Shown here: positions 24,694-38,316 of the stretch, one piece after another
Numbering within the stretch: position 1 is the stretch's first letter
Layout of the letters: the number at the start of each line of letters is the position of its first letter
NCBI GenBank assembly: GCA_035582835.1
Contig: JAYKAV010002955.1
Coordinates: 3,161,920 to 3,225,919, forward strand
Source: Phoebastria nigripes
Taxonomy: Eukaryota; Chordata; Aves; Procellariiformes; Diomedeidae
Direction: 5' to 3'
DNA: 64,000 nucleotides
Translations under genes and position numbers: made by a program
Notes under the pieces: generated by a model
Databases searched by the model: none
What the model was told of the DNA's origin: nothing
Seen by the model: the letters and a program-made list of their open reading frames with translations, nothing else

Positions 24694-24721
24694 TACATTT
24701 AAGAAACTACATTTAAGAAAC
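24694..24721. repeat. Perfect 14-bp tandem duplication
   Basis: TACATTTAAGAAAC is present twice in tandem with no mismatch. It is followed closely by a T/G-rich tract at 24731-24790. Confidence 0.88.
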
Positions 24722-24730
24722 TACTGAGGT

Positions 24731-24790
24731 CTTTTTGTTTTGGGGTTTGGTTTTTTTTGTTTGTTTTTGTTTTTGTTTTTTTTTAATTTT
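24731..24790. repeat. T/G low-complexity tract
   Basis: Alternating T runs with single G interruptions (GTTTGTTTTTGTTTTTG pattern). No A-tailed retrocopy is visible next to it. Confidence 0.85.
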
Positions 24791-27700
24791 GTCACATTTT
24801 CATCATCGTGATCTTAGCAATTCTTGGGAGCTCTAGACCAGGACTTGACTATACAAAAAAAAAAAAAAAAAGGCACAGAAAAGTGACGTTTAAAGTTTAA
24901 CAGGTAGGTAGAGAGGACATCCTTCAGGGCTAACTAGTGATGGAAGCTGACCGCTTGCTTAATACTCACTCTGAGTGAACTAATAGGTAAATCAACCAAC
25001 TAAAACCCCTGTTTTATATGATAGAGTGCCCCTTGCTTGAGGTATGGGACTCAACACAAGCATTATGTCTGGGCTAGAATGAGGATGGGATCCTTTCTTC
25101 CTTTCTTTCCCTCTTATCTGCCAAAGCACTCGTCAGATATTACACAAGTTGGTAAATTTCCCCTACCCTTTAACTAAGATGCTTATTCTACCGGTCTCTG
25201 TGCTCAGTGGTCCACAGAAATANTGGAAAGGTGGAACTGCCCTTGCCAACCAAAACGCACTTGGGCAGGAGATAAAATGGGAAGGAACTAAGACAGAAAA
25301 AGGCATTTAAGAGAGCGCTGTGGCATCATGAACCCATCCCTTGTTCCAGGTGGTGGCCAGGATTTAGTCGGCTACTAGGAAAAGCACCCATTGTTTGGTA
25401 AGCACATTGTACCGCTCAAGATCAGTACAAAAAGACCTGACTGCAAAGCGTGGATTCCTGGATCGCAGGAAACATTACAGGAGTAACAAACTTCATGGCT
25501 GGCACTTCGTCAGTTTTTACTTTTTAGTGAATCATTCTCCCAAGACATGTAAGAAGAACATTNGTGGTTTTATCCTGTTCAACACATTTCAATGATTTTG
25601 ACTGCAATCATTCAGTCNCCTTCCTGGACCCTTCTGTTTCATTGTCATGACAATTTGTGACTATTTCCAATGCCTCAGTATTACTCTATCAACACTTTCT
25701 TTGATAACTAAAGCAGATAAATATGTTTTAGGTTATGTGCCTCTAATTATGATGATTTTTATGGAGACTGCACGTAGCAAAATTTGAATGTGTCCTTCTA
25801 ACAGTTTAGTTTTGTAACATTTAAAACAATTTTAGAAAATGTTTAGATTATCTTTTCATGCCTGACTCCAAGTTTTCCTCAATATTTTAATCCTGTTGTG
25901 ATATGAGTCACCTGTTAAAAGAACCAAATATCTAAATTTCAGAACAGAGGAGACAAAGCCAAAGTGAACACCCGCATGCTCTCTTTCAAATAAAACTCTA
26001 TTGATTGATGTTTTTGTGTGCAAGAACTTAGGGAACAGCTTCTGTAAGAGGAAAAAAAAAATCATGCTACCAGCAGAAACAGAAATGTGTTTGTTAATGA
26101 CTTTTTACCCTTAATATGCCTATCTAGAGACAACAAAGTATGTTTGTGGTTAAAATATCATCTAATCAAAGAAAAAACGTTACCACACCATTTGCAGGGC
26201 CAATGCTTGACATTGGTCTGATGCTAAACTACTGAGCCACCCCTACNCAGTCCTTCCTGTGAAGAGCTGATCATCATTTCACAGCCTACACTGTGTTCAT
26301 ACGAAAGGGCCGTTGATGAACATGGTTTGAATAAGCATTATAAATTGTTCACAGGTGATTAATTCCACAGAAAAACAGGGCTCAATCTACTACATCCATT
26401 TATCACTCCATTTTCCCCATAGATGGTGGCAAACCATCCCACTACATATTACNGATACCAATTGGTAAATATGAACCACTCCATTCCAGGTATTGACAAA
26501 GTTATTTAGAACAGAAGCTTCAGCCATTAGGATACACGGGGGAAATTAGAAGTGTTCAATAGTCCTCAACTTCATACTTTTACCAGTGATAGTGAAAATG
26601 TGCTGGAGTGTAGTATAATCATCAGGGGAAATTCAGCGCAGGAGGCAGATCTTATTTCTCTAGCACTTCCTGCTCCCATACGTAATCACGCTCCAGAAAC
26701 CTGTACGTTATAGCAGATCAGTTTGGTCCTAGGTCAACAAGGGAATGAATTCACCAAGTCAGTCCCATGAATCCTAGCCACGAAACTTTCAAATTGATAG
26801 TCCCATTAAAAGAACTGGAATTAACAGTGTNGTAGCTATAAAGACAATAAACATAAATACAGTATTATTAGGAGTGATATAGTTTAAATGGTTTAGCCTT
26901 TCAGATTAACAAATCACTTCCATGGACATTTGTATTAAGGAGACCAAGCAGAAGGTTTTACAACTATTTACATATATGGTACTTCATAGAAAATAAATAT
27001 TTAAACAGAAATACTACCAATGCAAAATTAAAAGATACACTGTCTAATCAGCTCATAAATTATGACAATAAATATGATGTATGTATGCAACACCTGATTG
27101 TGTGAACAACAACAATGAAAAAGCCAGGACTGAATTTCACCATCCCTCCGGTGAAACACAGCCAGCTTTAAGAGTGGATGCCGTAACTATTTCAAACTCC
27201 ACAGACACAGTGAACAACCATGTCACCTGGGAACAAAAATCCCTCTTGAAATCACAATGAATGTATCAGTGAGCACAAAGTAATTTTGGGGAACACCCAA
27301 AGCTGTCTTTGATCTCAGATGTTTCATGTGATCATCGGACATAGCAAAGTGGATATTTTTACCTTTACATCCTTCTCCTTTGAAGATCCATTTTTAACGA
27401 GAAAGAAGTGGCAACATATATAAATGACACTAAGTCACTTTGCTTAATCTCTTCTGAGCGGGGCTGGGCGGACTTGTCTGAGCAGTGACTGCTATGATTT
27501 GCTTCAAACATCTGCCCAAGATCTAGCAGCCTTTCAGTGTTGGACGAGATGAATAATGTCTTCCTACTGTATGTGCTACAGAGAAACTAAGTTGTTTAAT
27601 TAACTCAGACACAGACACAGCTCTCCGTGCTTTGTGCTGAGATGATGTGGCTGCTCAAAACACTATTGTTTATTTTTAGACTGCTGCTTTATTCTAGTGC

Positions 27701-28799
27701 TTATTATTTAAAGAAACCAAGTTAAATCAAAACATATTTTTCTATTTCACATATAAAAACCACTTTTACCTGGTCCTTTTACATTCTCCCAAACCTCCTC
27801 AGGGGATGGTATAGAATAAAACTTTTGAGAGAATAATTAATTTCATCTAAAAACATTTTGTTCAGGAACAAATTTAACAAGCCATGAAGCTGCATCTCGG
27901 AGAGCTTGAGTTTGACAACAATACTTCCAATCAGCTTAGTTATATGCTACCAAAATACAGAGTTCTTATGAAGGCATCTTGCAACCTTTTCCGGATAATG
28001 AAACTTTGGAGTAACCAGTGTACCCTTCCTAACATATTGACTGCATAATAGAGAAGAAGAAGATAAAAACCCTAGCACCAAGGAAAGCATGAAAAAACAT
28101 TNAAAATATAAATCAATTCTTTTAAAACAGAACTCTTTCTATATGTTTGTTTGGAGTACCTTAGTTAAATGCTTATAGCCAAATACTCATTTTGACAAAG
28201 TAGCATTTTTTTGACTAACAGGATNAATTTAGAGTTGTTTTGTAGAAAAATGCAAGCACTTCTGGCTTTCTCAGTTTCAAAATGTATATTCAAATAGAAA
28301 AGTTTTTGGAACAAAGCCTCTCTGAATCATAGTTTTAATTGAGCAAAACTAAAACACAGCAAAATGATCTTTGAAGCTAAAATGTTCTTCTTTTTCATCT
28401 ATCTAATAATTTGCTTCAAATGGAAAGGGAAGTCCACTGTGATATGGCATAGTTGGAAGCAGACACATGATGGACAGACAAAGAATTTCTTTTATATGTA
28501 TCTATTTCCTTTAGCATTCTGCATGAAAAAAAGAAAAGCTGAAAAGGGAATCTACAGAACCAAATAGTAACTTATGAAATCAATGTACTACCTTATCAGC
28601 TTGTACATCACCTTTTTAGTCAGAAAAAGATTTTTGCCGTCCATCCTTCTGCCTACATCCNACAATACTAGCTTTTTTGAGACTACTTATTCATCCTCTT
28701 CTCCCGAGTACTTACNACATGAAGAAAGGCAGTATCTTTCTCTAAATTTTATTTTACTTTTTCCCCTTCACACTTTCTAAGCTTTTTTGGACTGAAAGC

Positions 28800-29105
28800 T
28801 GGCTCAAGGTTTCTCAGGGGTGCATGCAAAAATCAATTTTGACTCCTCTCCAAGCAGGCAGGGTTTGGCACAGAGGCCCAGGGCAGCTGCTTCCAGGGCT
28901 ATAGCCATGCAGCCCCCCAACTGCAGCCCCCTTTCTGCTTACTCCCTTTTCCTCCACAGCAGCATCAGCTGCTGCCAGTTTGGCTCTCCTCAGCTCTGGC
29001 ACAGCTAAAATGGGCAACAGGGACATGACTCTCTTATTCCTTCCTACCCCAAGCAATCCACTGCCCTCTGCAGCTGCCAGATTTGCCCACTTCTGCAGCC
29101 AGCGC
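28800..29105. other. GC-richer unexplained block
   Basis: Markedly more G+C than its surroundings, with CAGC/CTGC-rich runs such as GCAGCATCAGCTGCTGCC but few CpG dinucleotides, so it is not a CpG island. Frames of 62 codons (plus) and 80 codons (minus) are open over it without recognisable domains. It could be an inserted element of unknown family or an old exon-like segment. Confidence 0.45.
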
Positions 29106-30740
29106 TGATTAGCCTAAATTTTGCCTGTATTTATCTCTAGAGTTAACACACAAAGTCAAAGAGGATTGCAGTGGGCTCTNGATGAAGTCTATATATTAAA
29201 CTGGAATCTACAGCCCTCCACTGCTGAAATCTAAGGTCATACAAGGCCACGAGAGATTCCCCTTGCTGCAGGAAATAAAGGTATAGCATTTTCCCATCCC
29301 CACAGATCTTCATTCCTTCCTCCTGGTCCAGGTGAGCTCCCAAGAAGAAAAGGATTAATTAGTATCAGCTACACCTCTGGTATTCACAGCTGTCTCCCTT
29401 TAGAAAGCAGCTATGCTGGGATTGAGTGCTTGTATAATCTAGCAAGTTAGTTAGAGCACTTCAACTTTAGGAGTCCCATAGGACCAGCACACGTCAGGGT
29501 CTGGCAGGACTGAAGGGATTTGGAAATCCTTGCTAGATGCTGTGCCTGGGTCACTTCTCAGGCAGCGTTGCTATACAGTGTGTATCATTACAGGATGGGA
29601 TAATATTCTTTTATCTCTCCAACCAACGCTTTCTTCCCAAGGCTCCGAATCATCCTCCAGGTATTTTTTTTGTATCAGTAATTTCTGTTTCATGTATCTT
29701 GAACAGAACGTGTAGTTTTCTAATTATAACAACTATGAGCTGAGTTGTCCTTTGTTCTCAGTGCATGGGAAGACAAATTGGCATTTACAGCAAGGTCAGT
29801 GACTGTGCACACCACCTTTCATGTATCCTAAATACTTCATAATCAGACTACAACATTAATGTGCTTTGCATAATGGGGGGAGACTGCAGCAGTGTGTCTA
29901 GGACATTACTGAGCAGTAGTAAGCAGATCTACTGCAGATAGATCTAAACTCTGCCTGGAAAAAAATGAGAGAATGCACATGCTCAATTAGCCTAATTCAT
30001 CCCAGTTCTTCCATTCAATGTGTGTCCTTTTAATGTTCTACAGTCATCGGTAATTTCTGTGTGTGTGCATAGCCTTTACAAGTCCTAAAGAGGTTTCTAC
30101 TTTCTATACAAATATCCATCTGTTTGTGAAATGCATGGAGGAACTTGTTGCTGAACCTTGGCTTTAGTGTGAATGTTTCCTTTCCCTGTGCCCCTTGTGT
30201 AGCACCAAAATCAGATTCTGGACCAGAGCTACTGGTGCAAAAATAAGATTTCAGTCAGCTTAGCCATTTTCAAATTGATTGTTTTGTCCTTTTGTACATG
30301 GTGTGTCTGATTTCCTAACTTACTTGCTGAACAATTATTCACTAGGATTTTTATTTTTTTTCCTTTTTTATATTTTTAACAGTTCCAACTTTGGAGCAGT
30401 GACTTTGNTAAAGCATGAGACTCTAGCTGAGAAGTGTTTAGGAAAAATTAAAAGTCACTGTGGCACCCAATGTACTACAGTGGCATTGCAGGAGGGGATA
30501 GATTGGCCCTAAATGTCCATCCTCCACTGCCAAAAGAAATCCAGTTCACTCTCTGTCTCCAGCACACTAGAATATTTCCCACAACTGCTGTATTTACTTT
30601 ATGCTAATAAATGCTGTTGCCAGGGAAACCANCCCTTTTCCTACTAATCAGGCTATGTTTAAAAGGCAGTAACCTGCAGAGATTATAGTGTCATGGTTAA
30701 AAACTCGTCCTTGTGTATAGACGATACCTTCTTCTGCAGG

Positions 30741-30759
30741 TCACCTGATGCTCAGGTGA
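30741..30759. repeat. 8-bp inverted repeat holding two E-box cores
   Basis: TCACCTGA and TCAGGTGA are exact reverse complements separated by TGC. Each arm carries a CACCTG/CAGGTG E-box. The arrangement could bind a bHLH or zinc-finger E-box factor, but a chance occurrence is possible. Confidence 0.5.
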
Positions 30760-33700
30760 GGTACCTGACCTCTTAAATAGCTCAGTAGAATTTGCTTGCC
30801 TTTGTCCAAATGAATATTTAATCTATAATTCCCAATGGAAAAGTTTTCAATTTATCTCTTGCTAAAATATTTAGCTTGACTAAAGTGTGTCTTGGTACGC
30901 AGGTAGAATTTCTTTCTGCAAGAGCTGGGTGACTTGACTGATGTCTCTCACATCTCAAGGGAGTAACACAAGGAGGTGTATAGCAAGCATGCTACTTTTT
31001 TGCGGGTTCTCTCATAGACAGAAAAAAATAAAAAGTTCTAAGTACCTACCTTGAGAAAAAAAATCTGAGAATAACAAAAAAAAGAGCAAGACAGTTTCTT
31101 AGCTGCTGAGGTGGCCAATCTCACTTCTTTCTTTACATTTTCCTCCTGACTAGTTTATAGAATTCACTGCTTAACTATCTATTATTATTATTTAACAAGG
31201 GTTCCTTGCCTCAGGTGACTAACTCTGTCCTCCCAAAGGGGGCCCTCAGGGACTAATTTAAGGCTGTGAATTCACTAGAATGCTGGGCAGCCAACGTGAT
31301 GCTTAGCAGTGAGCAAACTGAATACTTGTGACAATCAAGCTCTAATTGGAGCTGACAATGTTTATTTTCTAGAAAGAAAATTCAGATTACAAGGGCAATT
31401 CCATTTGTAACTCACTAGAACCAGATCTTCCTTCTAGAACAGTGTTTGCCCTGTGTGTTAGAAATACAGTAATTTCTTCCATTCCCTTCTCTTTGTAGCC
31501 AGATCAGTTGTCAGTAATAAGGATATAGTTTAAACAAGAACTGTTAAGATTCTCCATCTTAGTCTCTGTTTTCCATAGTTACTGTACATTTGTTTTACTT
31601 GTGAATATTCATGATAAGTAAGAATAGTCACACCACTGCTTATATATTCTCTCAGAATCGTTTCTAGGCAGAGATTAATTCTTATTGACTTTCATGTAAG
31701 TTTTGAGCCCTTAAATTAGGTAAAAATTAATTAAATTAATTTAACTAAATGATGTGGAAAGAAAATAATAAGTAATTGGATTAGTTCTCAGCTTCAGAAA
31801 ATCCTGATAAATCCATAGACTTTTTTCCCTCTTTTTCAAAGATCTGTAGTTTTACTTCATATTCAAGGTGGACTGAAGGGAATCAAAGNTTTCAATTCTA
31901 CTAGTTTACATACATCTGCAGCAAGTATACCTCTTTTGGGCATGGAAGGATACTTTTGCTAAGAATTTGGTGAGTCTTTGTTGAGTTCTGAATAACCTGA
32001 TGGATTCCAAGATATATTCTGCTAAATTTTAATAATTTAAAAAAGGGAAAATGAGATGATGCTGACAGCCAGGATTTCTAACATTAAATCTGAAGTGAGT
32101 GTGACAATCAAAAAGACCTGGAACTCCATTTTCCTAGAGAAAATAGTCTGCACAATGCTGCTACAGATACTGTAGCAGAAGCGTAGAGCCTGGATTTGAC
32201 TCAGAATTCACCNAAAATATCATTTTGTGTAAAACAGAGAAGATGAGTTAACAGCTGGGGACTACCATATGTGAAACCTTGTGCCATTACCAACTCTCAT
32301 GCAGCTATCTCGGAGGGCCGTGCTGTAGCAGAGCTGCAGTATTAATATAAGCTGCTGTGCCTATGCCCAAATAGTACTCTGTGTTCACTCCAAGGGGGAG
32401 TGGGGAGCTTAGTCAACTTGTTCTTAATGCAGCCATTAAGCCCCTCTCTTTGCAGAATTAGGCAGTCTTTAGCAAGCAGTTGGATAATTAAAAACAAATC
32501 CTTTATATGCCACCACAGCAGGACTATCAAGGACACAGAAGTAGACTAAACATGCAAATATCTAATGGACTTCTCTATGTGTTCGAGCTTCAAGGGACCT
32601 ATATGAATGACACCACTTGTGTAAAGTATAATAAAAGTATCATTATGATTGTCAATATTAATAAGATTTATACTGCTTTTTATGAGCAAAATTCTGGCTC
32701 AAGTCCAGGCAGCACTTCAGGAGAGTTTAAGTCAGGGCAAAACCTGTAGCCAGGACCACAGTAGAGTGGCTAACATTACATCCACCTACCCTGATGTCTG
32801 ATGACAAGGCGCTAATATATGTGTATAATATTCTGCAACTTTGTTTATGTGCTGCCATACTAATGCAGTGACTGTTAATAAAATAGTATTTAAATTAACA
32901 TTATATATCAGATAAAATGCATATTTATTGGTTTAAAACTTAAAAATCAAAAATAATGTGTGCTTATAAAAACGGCATTCTGTATTTTAGGTAAGTTTTT
33001 GAAACATTTACACATGCGTTTACATATATAAAATTTCAGCTCATTCAAATGCACTGCCCCTTATGACACACTAATGTATTTTCTCTTGTGCTCTAATAAC
33101 ACTGCTAGGTTAACACAGCAGCCTGTGTACTGTGGAAATTAGAACACTTTTGCAGTATGTTAGAAACTAAAGTGGCTTCCCGCTGTTGACAGAGGCAAAA
33201 TCCCGTGCTCAGTATTCAGATTTTTCCATAAGGTACCTCCAGGTTATTTAGTAGTTCTCTACAGTTCATTTCCTTCACTTATTCATGCAGCAGGAGATTT
33301 GCCTCTCAATTCCTATCAGTAGAAACAGAAAATAAGATTAAATAAATGTTTACATTTAATATTTTTTTGGATTTTATATTTACTTTTTGTTGTCCATTAA
33401 ATGTTTATACCCTCAGTTTTATACTGAATGGCAGATTTCCAGTTTCCCAAGAAGTGTCTTCATGTTAGTTATAACTTACTTGGCAGCTAATATATATTAT
33501 GTAGGTCATAGNACGTAATTTTTTATTATATGTTTATTTCTTACTGCTTTTTATGTGGCTCTGACAGTTTTGATCAATGAATTCTAGTTTACATGTAACA
33601 CAATCATGTTCGCTTAAAGTCTGTCAAAAAAGAAGCAAATGCTAATAAGTATCACATACCATATCCTTGTCATATGAAAAGCAAAAAAGAATAGCTTCTC

Positions 33701-34908
33701 AAACCAACATTTAGTTAAAATTTTAGGCAAAGCAATGGCCCCTGTATCCTCCTATTGTTCTTTAATGACAAAGAGAACATCCAGTTTTTTGGATACAAAA
33801 AAGAAATAATAGGCACACTTTAGGTTGGGCATTTAAATGTGTTCCCTAGGAGAATATTCCTTCAGTATCTCTCTCTATTGGATTGGATCCTGAAAACAGT
33901 GAGAAAAATCTGCTCCTCTGGCCTCACTGAAGTGGACCCTCTGTTTCAACAGGTTTTCACAGCAACATGAAGCCACGTAAAACTGTTGGAGGGTCAATGG
34001 TGTAACCTGGTTAAATCCAGAGAGTGAAAAGAGCTGCATGCTCTCACCAGCTGAGACTTACTCATTTTTTTTCTTTGACAATCCTCCCATCAAATGGGAT
34101 TACAGCTCTGTATGGTTCATTTGTGTCTTAGTGGTTACCTTGAATGGTTAAAACAGGGGTGAAATTGGCTGTCATCTTTAGAAACTGCCAGTTGATGTAT
34201 TTGAGCCTTTTAAGCAGGACTGACCATTGCCTATGGTTTTATTGACAACAAAACCCCAGTGTAAAATTTGGCTTTAGTTGAAAAGCATTGAAGCTGTAGA
34301 ATCAGGATTGATAGTGGCTGCAGGAATTAGAGCTAGAGAAGACAATTTAAACCTTTTAAGATACGTAGCTTGGTTGCAATGGAGGATCTTAAAATACACT
34401 GGGACACACAGCCTCAAAATATGTCTGAGATCAAAATATATATTTTTTTCAAGCAGTGTTACTGATATTGTTTTTTGTTTCCTAAAATGGGGAAGACTAG
34501 GTAGGTATTGCTCATTCATTCATTTGCTGAATAAGTGTGTTAATGGGACCATACTCAGCACTTTTTGAACAATTTCTTATTATGGATTTGGAAGTGCTCA
34601 AGTGCTTTTGACAGATAATTGTGTTTTAAAGTTTAAAGAATTTTATGATGAATTTTTGAGGTAGGTGGTGGTTTGATTAAATTTTTAAGAGCCCTGATTA
34701 TGCAAAGGATGTGAAAAGTATTACATACATTTGTAAGCTATTCCTCAATAAAATTTAAACACTTCGTGAAGAATGTGTTGGGACTTAAAGAGTAACTTCC
34801 ATTTCCTTTTTTGCTGTTTGGATGTGTTTAGGTGGCTTAAAACTATTCATTACTAATATCTGAAATTCATTTTTGTCTGAATGTAGAGTTCTGGAAAGCT
34901 TGAAGAAG

Positions 34909-34992
34909 TTTTTTTGTTTGGTTGGTGTTGTGGGATTTTTTTTTTTTTTTGTGGTGTTCTGGGTTTTTTGTTGTTGTTGTTGGGTTTTTTTA
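34909..34992. repeat. T/G low-complexity tract
   Basis: Long T runs broken by GTTGTTG and GGTGTTG units, including a run of 17 T near 34936-34951. Confidence 0.85.
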
Positions 34993-36869
34993 GTAACATG
35001 AATGATTTAATTATCCAGATTCTTTAAATCTGAAGTGAGCTTAATGTTATTCAGACAGTATAGCATAGCAAGAATCTCATGTACTCAAATATCAGCAAAC
35101 CTGATTAAACTGTAAATTATCATACATTTAAATATCCCAGTGGAAAGATACAGTGAAAGAAATGCACCCTAACCAGCTGCTTCGCATGGAGTATTGAGCA
35201 ATCAACATTACCAAGCCCAAACAACATCCAGGCACTATGTAGGGAGTTTGAAAGCAAGTTGTTGATCTGTTGACAGGCTGTGATTAACACACGAACCAGA
35301 CATCATACTCCTAAGTTTGTTCTCTTTGTTCTTGTGAGATTTGGCTTGCCATAAACCATCTAGAGAAAATGTTTACGTGAGATGATCAAGGACCAGAGGT
35401 GGGAGCCCAATAGTGGGATTCATCTGCTTACTTGAGCCATTTAAGAGTTCAATGACCAGTCAGAGCTCGTATTTTGTATATCCCTTTACAGTAAATGAAA
35501 AGAAAAAGACACCTTAAAAATGCAGTTCCTCCCATCCCTTTATTGTTAAAATAGGTATACAGAGTAAATTGCCACCTGGAGTTAGTAACTCTAGAGGCTA
35601 CCCATGCAGTGACTACCTTTTAACAGCGTGAGAACCCAAGTTTCTTTACACGGTGAAGGAGAAGTAGGAGACTCCCAGAGAGGGATCACGTGGCTGAGAG
35701 ATCAAAAGTTGTCTTGATGTAGAAATTTCCTTGAATCAATCAGATTGTTCTAGAGCCAGAAAAATCCCTATAGAGTGGTTAGGACAACGATGACACTGTA
35801 CAATGATATTGCCAGCTGTCAGCGATGCCCTCATGTCAGTAGGATACCAACTATGGGGCATAATGCTGACCCCTTTCCTAAACACATCTATCTCTATACT
35901 ATGAATCTCCTTAGGCTTCTTACAGGTGCAATGGTGAAAATACACAAGTCATGAAGCCAGCCACACATTCATGGACCTGCCCGAAACAGCAAACTAATTT
36001 GCTCTGTAAAGGTTGCTAAGAGACTGGTTTCATAGCTACATACTTAGAGTACTCATCTCAGACTTGAATGAATGAAATTCAGGTTCTAGTACAGTTTGAG
36101 CTGAAATAGTAGATGATAAATTGTTCTGACTCAGAACTCCACAAAGTGAGTTTCTGAACCTGAATCTCCAACACCTCTGGCAAGTGCACTGACATGACGC
36201 ACAGTGCTGAATGAAATAACTAGTATAAGATTTACATTTCCAGTCTATATTAGTTATGCATTTTGTGCTGTTCATCTTGATGTATCCACTCTGAGCACAT
36301 GATTCAAGCTGCTGGATACATTAAACTCATCCAAGAAACAGCTACAATGAGTTGTATATCCTTATTTGTGTATAGGATGAGTTACATACTTCCTGGCAAA
36401 TATCATGCATCAAGGTGACAGATATCCCAGTAATATACGTTACTTGGAAGGCAACTCAGTGCCAAGAGAAGAGTTGGAGGAAAGGTCCAGATAATTTATC
36501 GCTGGGGATACAAGAAAGGAAAGAACATAAAAATAAAACAAAACCTACAAAACCAGCTGTTCTGACAATGGTTACATTCCTATTCTAAGACAACTGGCAA
36601 AGCACTGAGATAAAATTGCCAAAGATCAGAGAAATCCCAAAAGGTGGACAAAAAAAGATGACTAACAAAGCACAGTATCAACCACATTAGAAACCAGAAT
36701 AAACAGCAAGTGATAAATAGGAGATGAAAGTACGGCTGCAAAGACATAGAAGCAGTTCCCATGGGTGACAAAATATCCCACATAACAATGCTAAAAAAAG
36801 CTTAAGACAAAAAATCCTTTTATTTTCTGCCTTTATTAACCAGTCTTGTACCATGAAAGCTTGGGTTTG

Positions 36870-36873
<4 letters not shown>

Positions 36874-36940
<67 letters not shown>
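36874..36940. repeat. 67-bp poly(T) homopolymer
   Basis: An uninterrupted run of T from 36874 to 36940, far longer than any other homopolymer in the window. Read on the minus strand it would be a poly(A), but no retrocopied gene or polyadenylation signal precedes it there, and no flanking target duplication is apparent. Its length may be affected by sequencing or assembly error. Confidence 0.9.
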
Positions 36941-37278
36941 CACCCATAAATGTCTTTGGCCATTATGTTTTCTGTAGAATATGAAGTGTTAAACCTCTCA
37001 GTGATGTATTTTCCACTGTAGTACAAAATACATTCGTATTTATGAAATCCCATTAATACAGATATATTATTCACACACATCATTAACATACAGAAAAGTA
37101 GATTGAAAAGACTCTAGGCTGCAAAATATTCCACGCAGATACTATGAAATATAGGAAACAGTTTTGGTCCAGCAACCAGAGATGGGCATCCTCATGTTTT
37201 TGCGTTACAGGGTGGACCTTAATTATAAAATTGAATGTTATTTTTTTCTAACATATTTCTGACTTATTTAGGACTGAA

Positions 37279-38316
37279 GATCATAGAAACATAGAACAGT
37301 TTGAGGCAGAAGGGACCTTTAAAGATCATCTAGTCCAACCTCTCTGCCACGGGCAGGGACATCTTTCACTAGATCAGGTTGCCTAGAGCCCTGTCCAATG
37401 TGACCTTGAACACTTCCAATGATCGAGCATCAACAACTTCCCTGGGCAACTTGTTCCAGTGTCTCACCACCCTCATAGTAAAGAATTTCTTCCGTATGTC
37501 AAATCTAAATCTACCTCTTTTAGTTTAAAGTCATTGCCACTTGTCCTATCATTACAAGCCCTGGTAAAATGTCTCTCTCCATCTTTCTTATAAAACCCCT
37601 TTAAGTACTGAAAGGCTGCAATAAGGTCTCCCTAAAGCCTTCTCTTCTCCAGGCTGAACAACCCCAACTCTCTGAGCCTTTCTTCATAGGAGAGGCGTTC
37701 CACCCCGCTGATCATTTTTGTGGACCTCCTTTGGACCTGTTCCAACAGGTCCATGTCCTTCTTCTGCTGGGGGCCCCAGAGCTGGATGTGGTACTCCAGG
37801 TGGGGGTCCCACAAGAGCAGAGTAGATGGGGAGACACAACTTCCTCCCCCTGCTGGCCACGCTTCTTTTGATGGCAGCCCAGGAGACAGTTGGCCTTCTG
37901 GGCTGCAAGCACACATTGCTGGCTCATGTCCAATTTTTCATCCATCAGTATCCCCAAGTCCTTCTCCGCAGGGCTGCTCTCAATCCCTTCATCCCCCAGT
38001 CTGTATTGATACTGGGGATTACCCCCACCCAGGTGCAGGACCTTGTACTTGGCCTTGTTCAACTTCATGACGTTCACACGGGCCCACTTCTCCAGCCTGT
38101 CAAGGTCCCTCTGGATGGCATCCTGTCCCTCAAGCATATCAACTGCACCGCTCAGCTTGGTGTCATCTCCAAACTTGCTGAGGGTGCACTCAGTCCCACT
38201 GTCCATGTCATTGATGAAGATATTAAATAGTACTGGTCCCAGTACAGATCCTTGAGGGACACCACTTTTCACTGGTTTCCACTTGGACTGTGGAATGAAG
38301 TTGACTTGCTGCATTC
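37279..38316 (-). mobile_element. CR1 LINE, 5'-truncated, ORF2 remnant
   Basis: On the minus strand from 38316 downward it encodes the CR1 reverse-transcriptase palm: [20 protein letters not shown], then SKFGDDTKL at the catalytic site (38162-38173), where the usual FADD alanine is replaced by glycine. It continues with the [15 protein letters not shown] region, then a frameshift near 37830; the C-terminal part ([14 protein letters not shown], FSLEKRRL) is in another frame ending at 37632. The 3' UTR reaches 37279 with the CR1 terminus (CAGTTCTATGTTTCTATGATC type on the minus strand). It differs at many sites from the copy at 12325-13400 and so belongs to another, probably older, CR1 subfamily. 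No endonuclease, ORF1 or promoter remains. Confidence 0.95.

Larger units (their letters stand above)
23563..28799. other. Unique AT-rich DNA
   Basis: Right flank of LTR copy 2. No CR1, exon or RNA gene is recognised. A repeat-free stretch at 27590-27740 with homeodomain-type cores (TTTAATTAACTC) might be a regulatory element but is not supported further. A weak MIR-like patch lies near 24520-24560. Confidence 0.5.
29106..36873. other. Unique AT-rich DNA
   Basis: About 7.8 kb in which I recognise no transposable element, exon or RNA gene beyond the low-complexity and inverted repeats listed. Open frames (for example 34278-34568) show no domains. Confidence 0.5.

Noticed and set aside
36687..36947. 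Minus-strand 86-codon frame with a polylysine start
   Set aside because: The lysines come from the 67-bp poly(T) tract read on the minus strand; no domain follows.
37720..38255. Plus-strand open frames of 116 and 134 codons
   Set aside because: They are antisense to the second CR1 reverse-transcriptase remnant.
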